This document shows, piece by piece, positions 49,632 through 57,982 of a stretch of DNA of 64,000 bases; within the stretch, counting starts at the first letter, position 1; every line of letters begins with the position of its first letter. This stretch comes from Haloparvum alkalitolerans (lineage in GTDB: Archaea > Halobacteriota > Halobacteria > Halobacteriales > Haloferacaceae): the NCBI RefSeq assembly GCF_050122995.1, contig NZ_JBNLIA010000001.1:1-64000 (forward strand). Reading direction: 5' to 3'. Position numbers and translations under genes: made by a program. The notes beneath the pieces were generated by a model. The model was not told the origin of the DNA. It worked only from the letters and a program-made list of their open reading frames with translations, and did no database searches.

Positions 49632-50851
49632 TCCTGAGCCGGGTCGTCGCTCCCGTCCGCGTCGCCGGACGAGGCCGACTCGCCGTTCTCTCGACTGTCG
49701 CCCCCGGCCGCGTCGCCGGGCGAGACCGACTCGCCGTCCTGCCGACCAGGGTCGGTCGATGCGGCGCGGGGGCCGTTCTCGGGAGTCGGCGGCACGTAGG
49801 TGTACAGCCGACCGTCGACCAGCGCGTGATAGCGCCCGGTCGAGGGTTCCTCCACGACGCCCACGTCGTTGTCGATGGCGAAGTCGACGAGGTCGCCGAG
49901 GCTCTCGGCCCGCCCCGCCGGCGTCCCGGTCAGGTCCGACGGGAGTTCGACCCGCGTGATCCACTCGGCGTACTCCGAGCGGTCGTCGCGGTAGTCGAGC
50001 CAGGCCCGCTCCGCGCGTGAGAGCGCGAGGAGTTGCTCGCGGCGGGCGTACGCCAGCGCTCCGCTCCCGGCGACGCCGACGAGGAACAGGAGCGGTCCGC
50101 CGACCGAGCGCGCCGGACCGTACGACCGCGGCGTCTGCTCGGTCACGGTGCGGTCGATCTGCTCCGTCTGCCCGCCGGCGTCGTCGACGCCGTAGGTGTC
50201 GCCCCCGGGAGCGATCCCGAGTTCCACGGGCTGGACGTGCTCGACGCGTTCGCCCGCGACCTCTCCGTCGACGGTGACCCGGCTGACGACGAGCGCCTCG
50301 GTCTCGCCGGGCGCGGTTCCGAGGTCGCTTTCGATCCGGTCGATCCGCTGACTCAGCGCGGTCACGTTGACCGAGAAGTTCGTCCGCACGGTCTCGCCCG
50401 GCTCGACGTCGGTCGCGGTCCGCGTCGCGAGCGTCTCTCGATCCTCCCAGTAGACGGTGTTCTCCGCGGCGTTCCGGACCACGAGCACCGACTCCGTCTC
50501 GACGGACACGTCCTCCGAAGCGGGGGCTTGGTAGGACGCCGCGAGGGAGACGTCGAGCACCGGTGTCACCGACGCGAAGTAGGTGCCCCGGTCGGTGAGC
50601 GTGTCGCCCCGGTCGAACACCGGAGTGTCGCGAACCACGTCCGCGGAGTGGGCGTGCTCGGAGGAGACGCTCCAGGAGGTGACGGGGCGCTCCACCGTTT
50701 CCGTTCCCGGATCGACGTGCGCGGTGTACGCGGCGGCGCCGCCGACGCCCGCACAGACGAGCAAGACGGCGAGAAGCAGGGCGAACTGTGCGTGCAGAAA
50801 CGCACGGACGCGCAGTCGGGTGTCGGTCGTGTCTGGCGTTGAGTCGTTCAT
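49613..50851 (-). CDS. DUF5305 membrane protein coupled to a signal peptidase
   Basis: A 412-residue protein of DUF5305 type. It has an N-terminal membrane segment (QFALLLAVLLVCAGVGGAAAY, about residues 22-42), a beta-rich extracytoplasmic region to about 250, a second segment (SVGGPLLFLVGVAGSGALAYA, about 255-275), then a cytoplasmic domain and an acidic Gly/Ser tail. Its ATG overlaps the stop of the S26 signal peptidase (ATGA), so the two are coupled. It may serve as a partner or substrate holder of the peptidase; this is inference. Confidence 0.72.
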   Translation of the reverse strand: MNDSTPDTTDTRLRVRAFLHAQFALLLAVLLVCAGVGGAAAYTAHVDPGTETVERPVTSWSVSSEHAHSADVVRDTPVFDRGDTLTDRGTYFASVTPVLDVSLAASYQAPASEDVSVETESVLVVRNAAENTVYWEDRETLATRTATDVEPGETVRTNFSVNVTALSQRIDRIESDLGTAPGETEALVVSRVTVDGEVAGERVEHVQPVELGIAPGGDTYGVDDAGGQTEQIDRTVTEQTPRSYGPARSVGGPLLFLVGVAGSGALAYARREQLLALSRAERAWLDYRDDRSEYAEWITRVELPSDLTGTPAGRAESLGDLVDFAIDNDVGVVEEPSTGRYHALVDGRLYTYVPPTPENGPRAASTDPGRQDGESVSPGDAAGGDSRENGESASSGDADGSDDPAQDQRSGS

Positions 50852-52014
50852 TCTCTGTAGAGTTTCCGGAGGATGCGGCGGTAGGCGGGCGTCTTCGGTC
50901 GCGAGTCACGGTTTCTGAGGCGCGCGGGCTCGCCGCGCACGAGCGCGAGTCCGAGCAGGTAGACGCCCCCGCCGAGGAGGGCGTCGATGGCGACGATGGG
51001 GGCCCAGGGGTGAATCCGGTGGAGGGCGTCGATCGTCGAGGCCGGAAGCAGCGCGAGGTAGCGGTGTTCGACGACGAGCATTCGGTAGTAGCCGGTCTCG
51101 TCGGGCGCGGACAGCGTCAGCGTCGTCGTCCCCTCCTCGCGGCTGCCGACGTAGACGCGCTCGGGATCGACCCGGACCCCCTCGCTCGCGGGCGTGACGT
51201 ACGCGTGGACCGGGACCACTCCCGCGTTCGGGACCACGTACTCGAGTTCGGTGCTCGTCCCGCGCTCGACGACGGTCGGGTTCTCCGACTCGAAGTCTGC
51301 GCTCACGACGCCGTACTCCTGGGTGCCGGCCGGGACGACCATCGCCGCGGTCGCCGTGGCCATCAGGACCAGCGCGAGGACCCCGAACACGAACGCGACC
51401 GAGGTCCCGTCCTCCCGCGACCGGTCGCGTTCGCGGTCCGGCCCCCCCGGCGACGCGAGGTACCAGTCGACCGCGTACGCGACTGCCGACAGCCCGAGAA
51501 GCACGTACGCCAGCCCCTGGGTCCCCTGCAGGGCCCGGACGCCGAGCGTCACGGTCAGCCACGTCTGGAACCCCTCCAACAGCCCCTGGAACCACATGAC
51601 CGCGGTCCCGAGGTGCGGGATGACCACGACGCTCCCGCCGAACGTGAGCGCCTTGGCGACGACGTCGGCCTCCTGTACGATCGGCTCGCCGCCGTCCTGG
51701 TCGGTGAAGGGGTTGTTGTCCCCCTGCGTCACGTAGCCGCGGTCGGTCTCCTCGACGACGCGGTGGGTCGTCAGCCCGCCGCCGTCTATCTCCTGGGCGT
51801 CGAAGGTCACCACGTCGCCGGGGGCTATCGGCCCCGCGAGCGGGGCGGGGATCGCGATGAACCCGTCGCCCGGGTTCAACACCGGCTGCATACTCCCCGT
51901 CTCGACGAAACTCAACAGGACGGGTTGGCCGAGGTACTGACCCACCAGGAGCGAGACGACGGTGAGGACCACGAACCCCTGAAGCGCCAGCGTGAGGTAG
52001 CGTCGAAGGGACAT
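50848..52014 (-). CDS. S26 family signal peptidase I
   Basis: A 388-residue archaeal (Sec11/SipW-like) signal peptidase. An N-terminal helix (YLTLALQGFVVLTVVSLLVG) precedes the catalytic Ser41 in ETGSMQPVLNPGDG, and His84 in TTHRVVEE is the likely general base. QGDNNPFTDQDG is the box E-like motif. The C-terminal half has several membrane segments and a beta domain, longer than a standard SipW. It is coupled to the DUF5305 gene. A second, general signal peptidase would be expected elsewhere, so this one may be dedicated to nearby exported proteins. Confidence 0.85.
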   Translation of the reverse strand: MSLRRYLTLALQGFVVLTVVSLLVGQYLGQPVLLSFVETGSMQPVLNPGDGFIAIPAPLAGPIAPGDVVTFDAQEIDGGGLTTHRVVEETDRGYVTQGDNNPFTDQDGGEPIVQEADVVAKALTFGGSVVVIPHLGTAVMWFQGLLEGFQTWLTVTLGVRALQGTQGLAYVLLGLSAVAYAVDWYLASPGGPDRERDRSREDGTSVAFVFGVLALVLMATATAAMVVPAGTQEYGVVSADFESENPTVVERGTSTELEYVVPNAGVVPVHAYVTPASEGVRVDPERVYVGSREEGTTTLTLSAPDETGYYRMLVVEHRYLALLPASTIDALHRIHPWAPIVAIDALLGGGVYLLGLALVRGEPARLRNRDSRPKTPAYRRILRKLYRE

Positions 52015-52152
52015 CGTTCTCGTTGAGGCGCCTCACCTCTGCGAGGTAGTGTCATCGGAACATAATAAATCCGCGGGTCGAGTCAATCTGGCGACAACTC
52101 GAACCGGGGTGCGGGACGCGCCCTCCCGCCGGCGCCGCGCCCGGACGTCGCG

Positions 52153-53025
52153 TCAGTCGAAGAGGCCGGCCGCGAGCGCGATGTACGGTCCGATGAACCC
52201 GAGACAGAAGCCGAGCAGGTGGACGTAGAGGTTGAGCACGCTCGTTCCGGTCGCGGGGTCGACGGGGAACCCGACCGCGGGGTACGCCACCAGCAGCGCC
52301 CCGGCGACCGCGAACAGGTCGCCGTACCCCCGCCTCGCCGTCACCGCGCGGGCCCACTCGCGCGGGAGCCGCCGGCCCTCGGTCCCGCGTATCGCCGCGT
52401 AGAGGTATCCGGCACCGATGACGGCGCTGGCGGTCGTCGCCGCGGTGCCCACGAGCGCGTCGCCGCCGCCGATCGGGAGCGCCAGGAGTCCCATCCATCC
52501 GACGAGGAGGAAGAACGCCGCCGGGCGGAGGTCCCGCTCCGACGCGGCGAGCAGCTGGGTCCGCGCGTACGCCGCGGCGACGAGCGGCAACACTCCGAGT
52601 ATCGCCATGTTGATGCCCGAAAACCCGTATCCGACGGCGTGTCTCGGCACCGCGAGGTTCAGCGCCGACAGCACGAACGGGAACGCCAGGAGGTCGGTCG
52701 CGAGCGCCGTCAGGTAGAACCGGCGGCGCCCGCCCAGAAGCGCGGCCGCGTACCCGACGCCCGCGAGCAGCCCGTACCCGATCAGGTTCGCCAGCAGGTG
52801 ACCGACCGTCAGGTGGACGTAGTGAGCCGCAAACGCCGTCACGACCGTGGGGTCGGTGTACTGGAACGCGAGCGCCCGGCGCGTCTCGACGGGCAGCGCG
52901 AACACGCCGACCATGACGAGCGGCGGGACCGCGAGCGCGACCGCGTCCGCCGGGCGCGACCGCGTCAGAAACGCACCGAGCAGTCCGCGGAAGCCGTCCG
53001 CGGCGTCGGCCTCGCGCGAGATCAC
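52153..53025 (-). CDS. Rhomboid-like intramembrane serine protease family protein
   Basis: A polytopic membrane protein of about 290 residues. The features are VHLTVGHLLANLIGYGLLA (His and Asn in a TM), GYGFSGINMAILGVL with a GxSG-type serine, and NLYVHLLGFCLGF with the partner His in a later TM, the expected Ser/His dyad layout of rhomboids. The start is unsure; a GTG at 53025 fits a TATA-like gcctttgtgg about 33 nt upstream and gives VISREADAADGFRG as the N-terminus. It could cleave membrane-bound surface proteins encoded nearby. Confidence 0.65.
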   Translation of the reverse strand: MISREADAADGFRGLLGAFLTRSRPADAVALAVPPLVMVGVFALPVETRRALAFQYTDPTVVTAFAAHYVHLTVGHLLANLIGYGLLAGVGYAAALLGGRRRFYLTALATDLLAFPFVLSALNLAVPRHAVGYGFSGINMAILGVLPLVAAAYARTQLLAASERDLRPAAFFLLVGWMGLLALPIGGGDALVGTAATTASAVIGAGYLYAAIRGTEGRRLPREWARAVTARRGYGDLFAVAGALLVAYPAVGFPVDPATGTSVLNLYVHLLGFCLGFIGPYIALAAGLFD

Positions 53026-53152
53026 AGTTACGGCCGTGGCGACGCCCGGCGTCCACAAAGGCGTATCGCCGGCCCCGACGTGGCGGCGCGCGACCGACGG
53101 GGCCGGACGCCGAGCGGACTGTCCCGGGTCGGACCGACCGTCGGGCCCGGAC

Positions 53153-54736
53153 TCACTCCTCGTCCACCCCCGGGACGCGGCGAGCGAGCGCGAGCGCGGA
53201 CAGCGTGACTGCCAGTCCGACGACCAGCCCGACCACTCCCGGGATCCCGAACCCGCCCGGTTCCTCGACCGGGGCGGGACCGGCTCGGGAGTCGGCCCTC
53301 CCGTCGGCGCCCGGCCCGTCGTCGCTTCCGGCCGACGAATCGCCCCCGTCGTCGTTCGCCGCGGCGGCCCCTCCGTCGCTCGCCGCGGCGGTCCCCTCGT
53401 CGCCGTCTTCGGGGGCCTCCACCGCGAGCGTTCCGGCGGTCGTCTCTCCGACGGTGACCTGATACACGCCGCCGTCGGCGGGGTCGACCGGCAGCGACAC
53501 CGTCGTCTCGTTTCCGGGTCCGAGCTCGACGGTCGTCTCCGCGTGGGTCTCCCCGTCAAGGGCGACGGTCACGGTCCGCTCGCCGTCCGCGCCGCCCGCG
53601 TTCCGCACGGTGGCCGTCACCGTCGTCTCCTCCTCGACCGTGACGGCGTCGTCCGCCAGCGACGCGTCGGCCACCTCGAACCGCGGCCGGTGGGTCGCGA
53701 CCGCGAACACGGAGAGGTTCTCGGTCGTCGCCGTGAAGTGGACCCGGTCCCCGTCGAGCCCCCTCTCGTCCGCGGTCTCCGGGTCGACGACGGTCAGCCG
53801 CTTCTCGGTCCAGCCGTCAGCACTCCGGCGGTACAGCGTCAGGTCCTCGGGGTCGATGCCGCGGGCCTCGAGGTAGTTCCGGTCGGCGCTGAACCGGAAG
53901 GTGGCGGACTCGACCGCGTCGGGGTCGAGGTCGTACGAGAGCGAGAGGTACGCGTTCGCGGCCGCTCCGGAGGGCGCGTCGAGAGCGCCCGCCTCGTCGA
54001 ACGCCGTCGGACTCCCGGTCGCCTCGAAGGCGGCCTCGCCCGCGCTCGACCGGGTCACCGCCATCCCGTCGAGGGTGACGTTCGTCCCGTCGAGCGCCAT
54101 TCGGTCGAGGTCGAACGCGACGGTCTCGTCGGCGCCGATCCCCCGCGCCTCGAACGCGCGCTCGTTCGGCCCGGCGGACCGGACCGTCTTGGTCGTCGAC
54201 GGAACGCTCCGTCGCGACTCCACCGTCTCGGGGTCCGCGACCGTCGCGTGGACCGTGAACTCGTCCGCGCCCAGTTGCGCGTCCGCGGACGCTCCGTGCG
54301 CGTCGAACGCGAGTCCGACCGCGACGCTCTCGTTCGGCGCGAGCGTGACGTTTTCCGCCCGGCTCTCGATCGGTTCGCCGGCCGCGAGGAACGTCACCGC
54401 CTCCCCGCCGTCGTGATCGATCCAGACGTGCGCGTACCGGTCCGCGGTGTAGGTGATCGTGAACACGTCCTCGATCGTCCCGGTGGAGTCGGGGTTGATC
54501 CCTTCGAACTCGGGGGCGAGGTTCGGGTTCGTCGCGGAGACGTCGACGACGATCTCGCCGTCGTCGTCCAGGTACGCGTAGTCGCCGTTCGGCCCGTCCG
54601 CCGGCTGGATCGCGACGCGGTCGCCCGCGACCGTGTCCGCCGGTCCGTCGATGACCGTCGCGCCCGTCGTGAGCGCGAGCGACGCCGCTGCGAGCACGAG
54701 CAGGGCGAGGGTCGCGGTGCGACGACGGGTCGTCAT
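53153..54736 (-). CDS. Exported CARDB protein with DUF1102-like module and PGF-CTERM-like end
   Basis: A 527-residue exported protein. A signal peptide (RRRTATLALLVLAAASLALT) is followed by a module (residues about 40-105) that aligns with the DUF1102 protein encoded at 57255: GINPDSTGTIEDVFTI here against GLNPNTEFNFENVFRV there. A PGF-pre-PGF-like and CARDB domain follow (about 330-440), then an acidic Gly/Ala linker and a C-terminal GGFGIPGVVGLVVGL plus basic tail, a PGF-CTERM variant. The promoter carries the TTCAG-TTCAG-CATTAT layout described below. Probably lipid-anchored by archaeosortase A. Confidence 0.8.
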   Translation of the reverse strand: MTTRRRTATLALLVLAAASLALTTGATVIDGPADTVAGDRVAIQPADGPNGDYAYLDDDGEIVVDVSATNPNLAPEFEGINPDSTGTIEDVFTITYTADRYAHVWIDHDGGEAVTFLAAGEPIESRAENVTLAPNESVAVGLAFDAHGASADAQLGADEFTVHATVADPETVESRRSVPSTTKTVRSAGPNERAFEARGIGADETVAFDLDRMALDGTNVTLDGMAVTRSSAGEAAFEATGSPTAFDEAGALDAPSGAAANAYLSLSYDLDPDAVESATFRFSADRNYLEARGIDPEDLTLYRRSADGWTEKRLTVVDPETADERGLDGDRVHFTATTENLSVFAVATHRPRFEVADASLADDAVTVEEETTVTATVRNAGGADGERTVTVALDGETHAETTVELGPGNETTVSLPVDPADGGVYQVTVGETTAGTLAVEAPEDGDEGTAAASDGGAAAANDDGGDSSAGSDDGPGADGRADSRAGPAPVEEPGGFGIPGVVGLVVGLAVTLSALALARRVPGVDEE

Positions 54737-55097
54737 GGCTCCTCGCACCCTACCCACCGCACCCACTTGATAATGCGACGCCTGAAGCCGGGTGTCACTC
54801 CCCCTGAACACGGAGACGGCCGGTCGGACCGCCTCGGGGTTCGGCGGTGACCGATTCAGGCCCGCCCTGAACGGGCCGTACGGCGAAGAAATATCCTATT
54901 TGTTACGATTACCGACGTTTAATCCGTAGTTATAGGATTTGTAACCAGTCCATAACGGCAGGGAAATACCGGACTGGAGCGTCTCCTTCGATATTCGCGT
55001 CTCGTCGATCCTGCTTCACGACCTCTCGAGAAAGTTCACCTTATCTTAGGGTTCCTGTGGATTTATGTAGTATCGTTCAAATGTGTCTGACGAACAC
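54737..55097. promoter_or_regulatory. Divergent regulatory region between surface-protein gene and DUF7344 gene
   Basis: A 361-bp gene-free segment, strongly AT-rich at 54885-54960. For the minus-strand gene: TTCAG boxes starting at 54808 and 54786, then CATTAT starting at 54775. A perfect palindrome TTCAGG-cccgc-CCTGAA lies at 54855-54871, and an inverted repeat ATCCTAT / ATAGGAT at 54893-54899 and 54932-54938. For the plus-strand gene: atttatgtag (55061-55070). Confidence 0.6.
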
Positions 55098-55679
55098 ATG
55101 GCATCTGCACAACAGGTCACGGGTGGGACCTCCGAGCCGTCAGCGCCGGACCTCTCGGAGGACGAGCTGTTCGACGTGCTCTCGAACGAGCGGCGGCGGT
55201 TCGCGGTGCATCTGTTGAAACAGAGCGAAGACCCCATGGAGATCGGGGCCATGGCGGAACAGATCGCCGCCTGGGAGAACGACATCGACACGGCGGAGAT
55301 AACCGGGAACGAGCGGAAGCGGGTCTACACCGCCCTCCAGCAGTCGCATCTCCCGAAGATGGACCGCGCGGGCGTCGTGGAGTTCAACAAGTCGCGCGGG
55401 ATGATCGAGTCGACGCCCGCGCTCGAGGACGTCGACCTGTACCTCGATGTCGTGCAGGGCAACGAGATCCCCTGGAGCGAGTACTATCTGGGGCTCTCGG
55501 CCGTCGCGACCGCGCTCGTCGCGGCGCTGTGGGTGAACGCGTGGCCCCTCGTCCTGCTGTCCGACCTCGCGTGGACGGTCGCCATCGTCGTCGCGTTCGC
55601 CTTCTCGGCGGTCGCGCACAAGTACTACTCCGCCGGCATGCGCGTCGGCGACACGGAGGAACCGCCGGAGCTCCGATGA
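55098..55679 (+). CDS. DUF7344-type winged-helix protein with two C-terminal TM segments
   Basis: A 193-residue protein with a winged-helix domain (LSEDELFDVLSNERRRFAVHLLKQ, then AAWENDIDTAEITGNERKRVYTALQQSHLPKMDRAGVVEFN) and two membrane segments (YYLGLSAVATALVAALWV, LLSDLAWTVAIVVAFAFSAVA). This DUF7344 layout is common in haloarchaeal membrane-bound regulators. Starts at ATG 55098 or GTG 55083 are possible; the promoter box atttatgtag (55061-55070) better suits 55098. It lies between the two exported DUF1102-type genes and the CARDB gene, and is a candidate regulator of them. Confidence 0.72.
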   Translation: MASAQQVTGGTSEPSAPDLSEDELFDVLSNERRRFAVHLLKQSEDPMEIGAMAEQIAAWENDIDTAEITGNERKRVYTALQQSHLPKMDRAGVVEFNKSRGMIESTPALEDVDLYLDVVQGNEIPWSEYYLGLSAVATALVAALWVNAWPLVLLSDLAWTVAIVVAFAFSAVAHKYYSAGMRVGDTEEPPELR

Positions 55680-55783
55680 CCCACCCCTCGAGTCGATCGG
55701 TACGGTCCGCGACGGGGACCGCCACCGGAGCGGTACCGGCCGCGGTCCGTCGCGTCGATCGAACCTGCGCCGGTCGCGGCCGG

Positions 55784-55824
55784 TTCAGGGACCCCTTTCG
55801 AGCCTTCTGCCGGCTCATAACCAT
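55784..55824 (+). promoter_or_regulatory. TTCAG-21-TTCTG-CATAAC promoter of the first DUF1102-type gene
   Basis: TTCAG at 55784, TTCTG at 55805 (21 bp later), CATAAC at 55816. The 20-mer ttctgccggctcataaccat is 17/20 identical to ttctgtcgactcataacgat before the second DUF1102 gene. The predicted start of transcription leaves a leader of about 25 nt. Confidence 0.65.
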
Positions 55825-55869
55825 GGGCCGTGCCGTGCATCGACCCGATAACGAGGCCTCCGACAAGCC

Positions 55870-56853
55870 ATGAAACGTCGCACCCTCATCCTCCTGTTCG
55901 GCGGCGGCAGCTCCGGCGCGTTGACCCTCGGGAGCGGCGCGTTCAGCAGCGCGCGCATGGACCGCGGGGTCGACGTGGACGTGGTCCCCGACGATCAGGC
56001 GCTGGTGGGCTACTCGACGCCCGCCGACGGGGAGAGGGTCTCGGAGGGGGACGAGATCCCCCTCGTCCGGATCGAGAACCGGTTCAACGAATCGCAGAAC
56101 ATCACGGTCGTCGGGGTACGGGTGGAACGCGGGCAGGGGTCTCTGGACTCGGACAGCTACCGCGTGAAACGGATACTTAGCGACCAGCAGCAGTCCGAAT
56201 CCGAGGGGGACTCGGAGTCCACGCCCGTCGACCACGTGACGTTCGCGGAGGGGACTGCGGAGCTGGACCGTCCCGACGGCCTCGACGACATCGACGGCGG
56301 GTTCAGCCCCGCGGGCTACGAAGTGATCAAGGCGAAAGTCGCCGACATCGATCCGGGTGAGGAGGTGCAGATCGAGGTGACGGTACTCGTCATCGGCGTC
56401 GACGGCGACATCGCCGCGCAGCTGTTCGGCGACACGCGAGGATTCACGATCGTCGGCGCGGAGTCGGAGGGCGACGACGAGCAGGCCACCAGTCCGGCCG
56501 ATCAGGTGTCCGGGGTGAACTTCAAAGGAGAAAGCGGACGCGTCAGGATCGAGACCGCGGGCAAGTCCCCTGTCGAGGTGCGAGCACGCGTCTACTACGA
56601 GGAGAAAAAAGGAAACTCGACCGACGTTCTCAGAACGGACTGGCGGGACGACGTGGCCACCGGCTCGAACGTCAAACTCAAAGACTTCGGCCTCCAGAGC
56701 GAGGGGCCGACGATCGTCGGCGTCGAGATCGACGGGATCGACGGGGTGTTCGCGCGCTCGGAGCGAGACGCGGACGGCTTCGTCGGCCGCGACGCGACGC
56801 AGAGCCCTCCGGAATCGGCCTTCGACAACCCCGCCTGGTCGACGGACGACTGA
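55870..56853 (+). CDS. Exported DUF1102-type protein, first copy
   Basis: A 327-residue protein with a twin-arginine-like N-terminus (KRRTLILLFGGG) and the same junction as the second copy: GSGAFSSARMDRGVDVDV here against GTGAFTTAEADRNVNVNV there. No anchor is seen, so it is probably secreted or part of an extracellular polymer. It has a beta-rich body (IENRFNESQNITVVGVRV, PGEEVQIEVTVLVIGVDGD, VYYEEKKGN), an acidic Ser-rich loop (about 105-120) and no catalytic motif. The promoter carries TTCAG at 55784, TTCTG at 55805 and CATAAC at 55816. Confidence 0.72.
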   Translation: MKRRTLILLFGGGSSGALTLGSGAFSSARMDRGVDVDVVPDDQALVGYSTPADGERVSEGDEIPLVRIENRFNESQNITVVGVRVERGQGSLDSDSYRVKRILSDQQQSESEGDSESTPVDHVTFAEGTAELDRPDGLDDIDGGFSPAGYEVIKAKVADIDPGEEVQIEVTVLVIGVDGDIAAQLFGDTRGFTIVGAESEGDDEQATSPADQVSGVNFKGESGRVRIETAGKSPVEVRARVYYEEKKGNSTDVLRTDWRDDVATGSNVKLKDFGLQSEGPTIVGVEIDGIDGVFARSERDADGFVGRDATQSPPESAFDNPAWSTDD

Positions 56854-57254
56854 GCACTCCGAGTCGCCACGAAGACGACTCACGACCTCGGGAAGCATCC
56901 AACAGTCGACACCGTTGAGGAACGTTTCCGCTGTCTCGACCGCGACCTTCTCTCGAGAGTGAGACCGCGAGCACTCCGATCCCGCGGACGGCGAACACAA
57001 GGGACCTGCAGTCGGGCGTCCGCGGCCAGTTCTCGCTCACATTGCCGTACAAAAACGTCCAGAGAACGCCGAACCCGCGGTTCAGGGGCTCCATTCGGCC
57101 CGCTTCAGCACCGACCAGAACGCTTCAGCCGCGTCCAGAGTGCGTTCAGTAGTCACCGGAGAATCTTCTGTCGACTCATAACGATAGTGGGTCCGTCCCA
57201 TGGGGTGAGTAAGCGCCGCGACGGAACGCGGCGTCCCAACGAGGTAGACAACCC
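56854..57254. other. Intergenic region with a five-box TTCAG ladder
   Basis: Gene-free 401 bp. TTCAG or TTCTG boxes begin at 57081, 57104, 57124, 57145 and 57166 (spacing 23, 20, 21, 21), followed by CATAAC at 57177 and a leader of about 50 nt with a gaggtag Shine-Dalgarno-like sequence 8 nt before the ATG at 57255. The upstream half shows nothing that I can name. Confidence 0.6.
57081..57182 (+). promoter_or_regulatory. TTCWG ladder and TATA of the second DUF1102 gene
   Basis: Five boxes on the same face of the helix, the last exactly 11 nt before CATAAC, the same offset as in the other two promoters. Suggests cooperative binding of a regulator along several helical turns. Confidence 0.6.
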
Positions 57255-57857
57255 ATGGAACGACGCAAATTCGTGATCGGTCTGGGCGCACTGGCAACTG
57301 GAAGCTCGGCTGCGATCGGTACGGGGGCGTTCACGACCGCGGAAGCGGACCGGAACGTCAACGTGAACGTGGCGTCTGACTCGTCCGGTTTCGTCGAGCT
57401 GACCGCTCAGAACGAAACCTACGCTTCCGGAACGGACGGCGGCGAACTCGTTCTCAACTTCAACGGCGATAGCGGTATCGGGATCTTCGACGGAGACGGT
57501 GAGGGACTGAACCCCAACACGGAATTCAACTTCGAGAACGTCTTCCGCGTCGCCAACATCGCCGGTCAGGGCGACATGAGGGTCGTGATCGAGGCGAACG
57601 GCTTCGATCTCGACACGCTGGAGCTCACCGCGAGCGGGGACGAAGCGCTCGATATTTCGGAAGGAACGTCGCTCCGCGCGGAGGACTACAGCGACGTCGA
57701 CGACCTCCCGAAACTGGTGCAGCCGGACGCCGTAGACGTCGACATGACCATCGAAACGAACGGGTCGACGGGCTCCGTCGGAGGGACTCTCGTCATCCAC
57801 GCCGCGACCGGTGGAAACCGTGACCAGCTCTCCGACGTGGTCTCCGGCGGAACGTAA
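57255..57857 (+). CDS. DUF1102 family exported protein, second copy
   Basis: A 200-residue secreted protein. The N-terminus MERRKFVIGLGALATGSSAA is a twin-arginine-like or SipW-type leader, followed by IGTGAFTTAEADRNVNVNVA. The body is beta-rich with GLNPNTEFNFENVFRVANIAG and ends with GSVGGTLVIHA and a soluble tail. It has no membrane anchor. DUF1102 proteins resemble the TasA/camelysin-type beta-sandwich subunits in size and leader; a fibre-forming role is possible but unproven. A T-run at 57871-57875 terminates the gene before leuB on the other strand. Confidence 0.78.
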   Translation: MERRKFVIGLGALATGSSAAIGTGAFTTAEADRNVNVNVASDSSGFVELTAQNETYASGTDGGELVLNFNGDSGIGIFDGDGEGLNPNTEFNFENVFRVANIAGQGDMRVVIEANGFDLDTLELTASGDEALDISEGTSLRAEDYSDVDDLPKLVQPDAVDVDMTIETNGSTGSVGGTLVIHAATGGNRDQLSDVVSGGT

Positions 57858-57867
57858 CTTCGACGGG

Positions 57868-57880
57868 ATGTTTTTGCGCG
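57868..57880 (+). terminator. Terminator after DUF1102 gene
   Basis: gatgtttttgcgc with a T-run at 57871-57875, 14 nt past the stop codon. Confidence 0.45.
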
Positions 57881-57982
57881 AGAAGCCGGTCGAGTAGTGG
57901 CCTCACGAGTCCACCACTCGTGGACGGGCGGATTTCTCATCGGATTCGCGGTTCGGAAAGCGTCGCGTGAGTCGCCACAGTT

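Noticed and set aside
55081..55090. ATG at 55081 as start of the DUF7344 gene
   Set aside because: It is in another frame from the HTH coding region; GTG 55083 and ATG 55098 are the in-frame choices.
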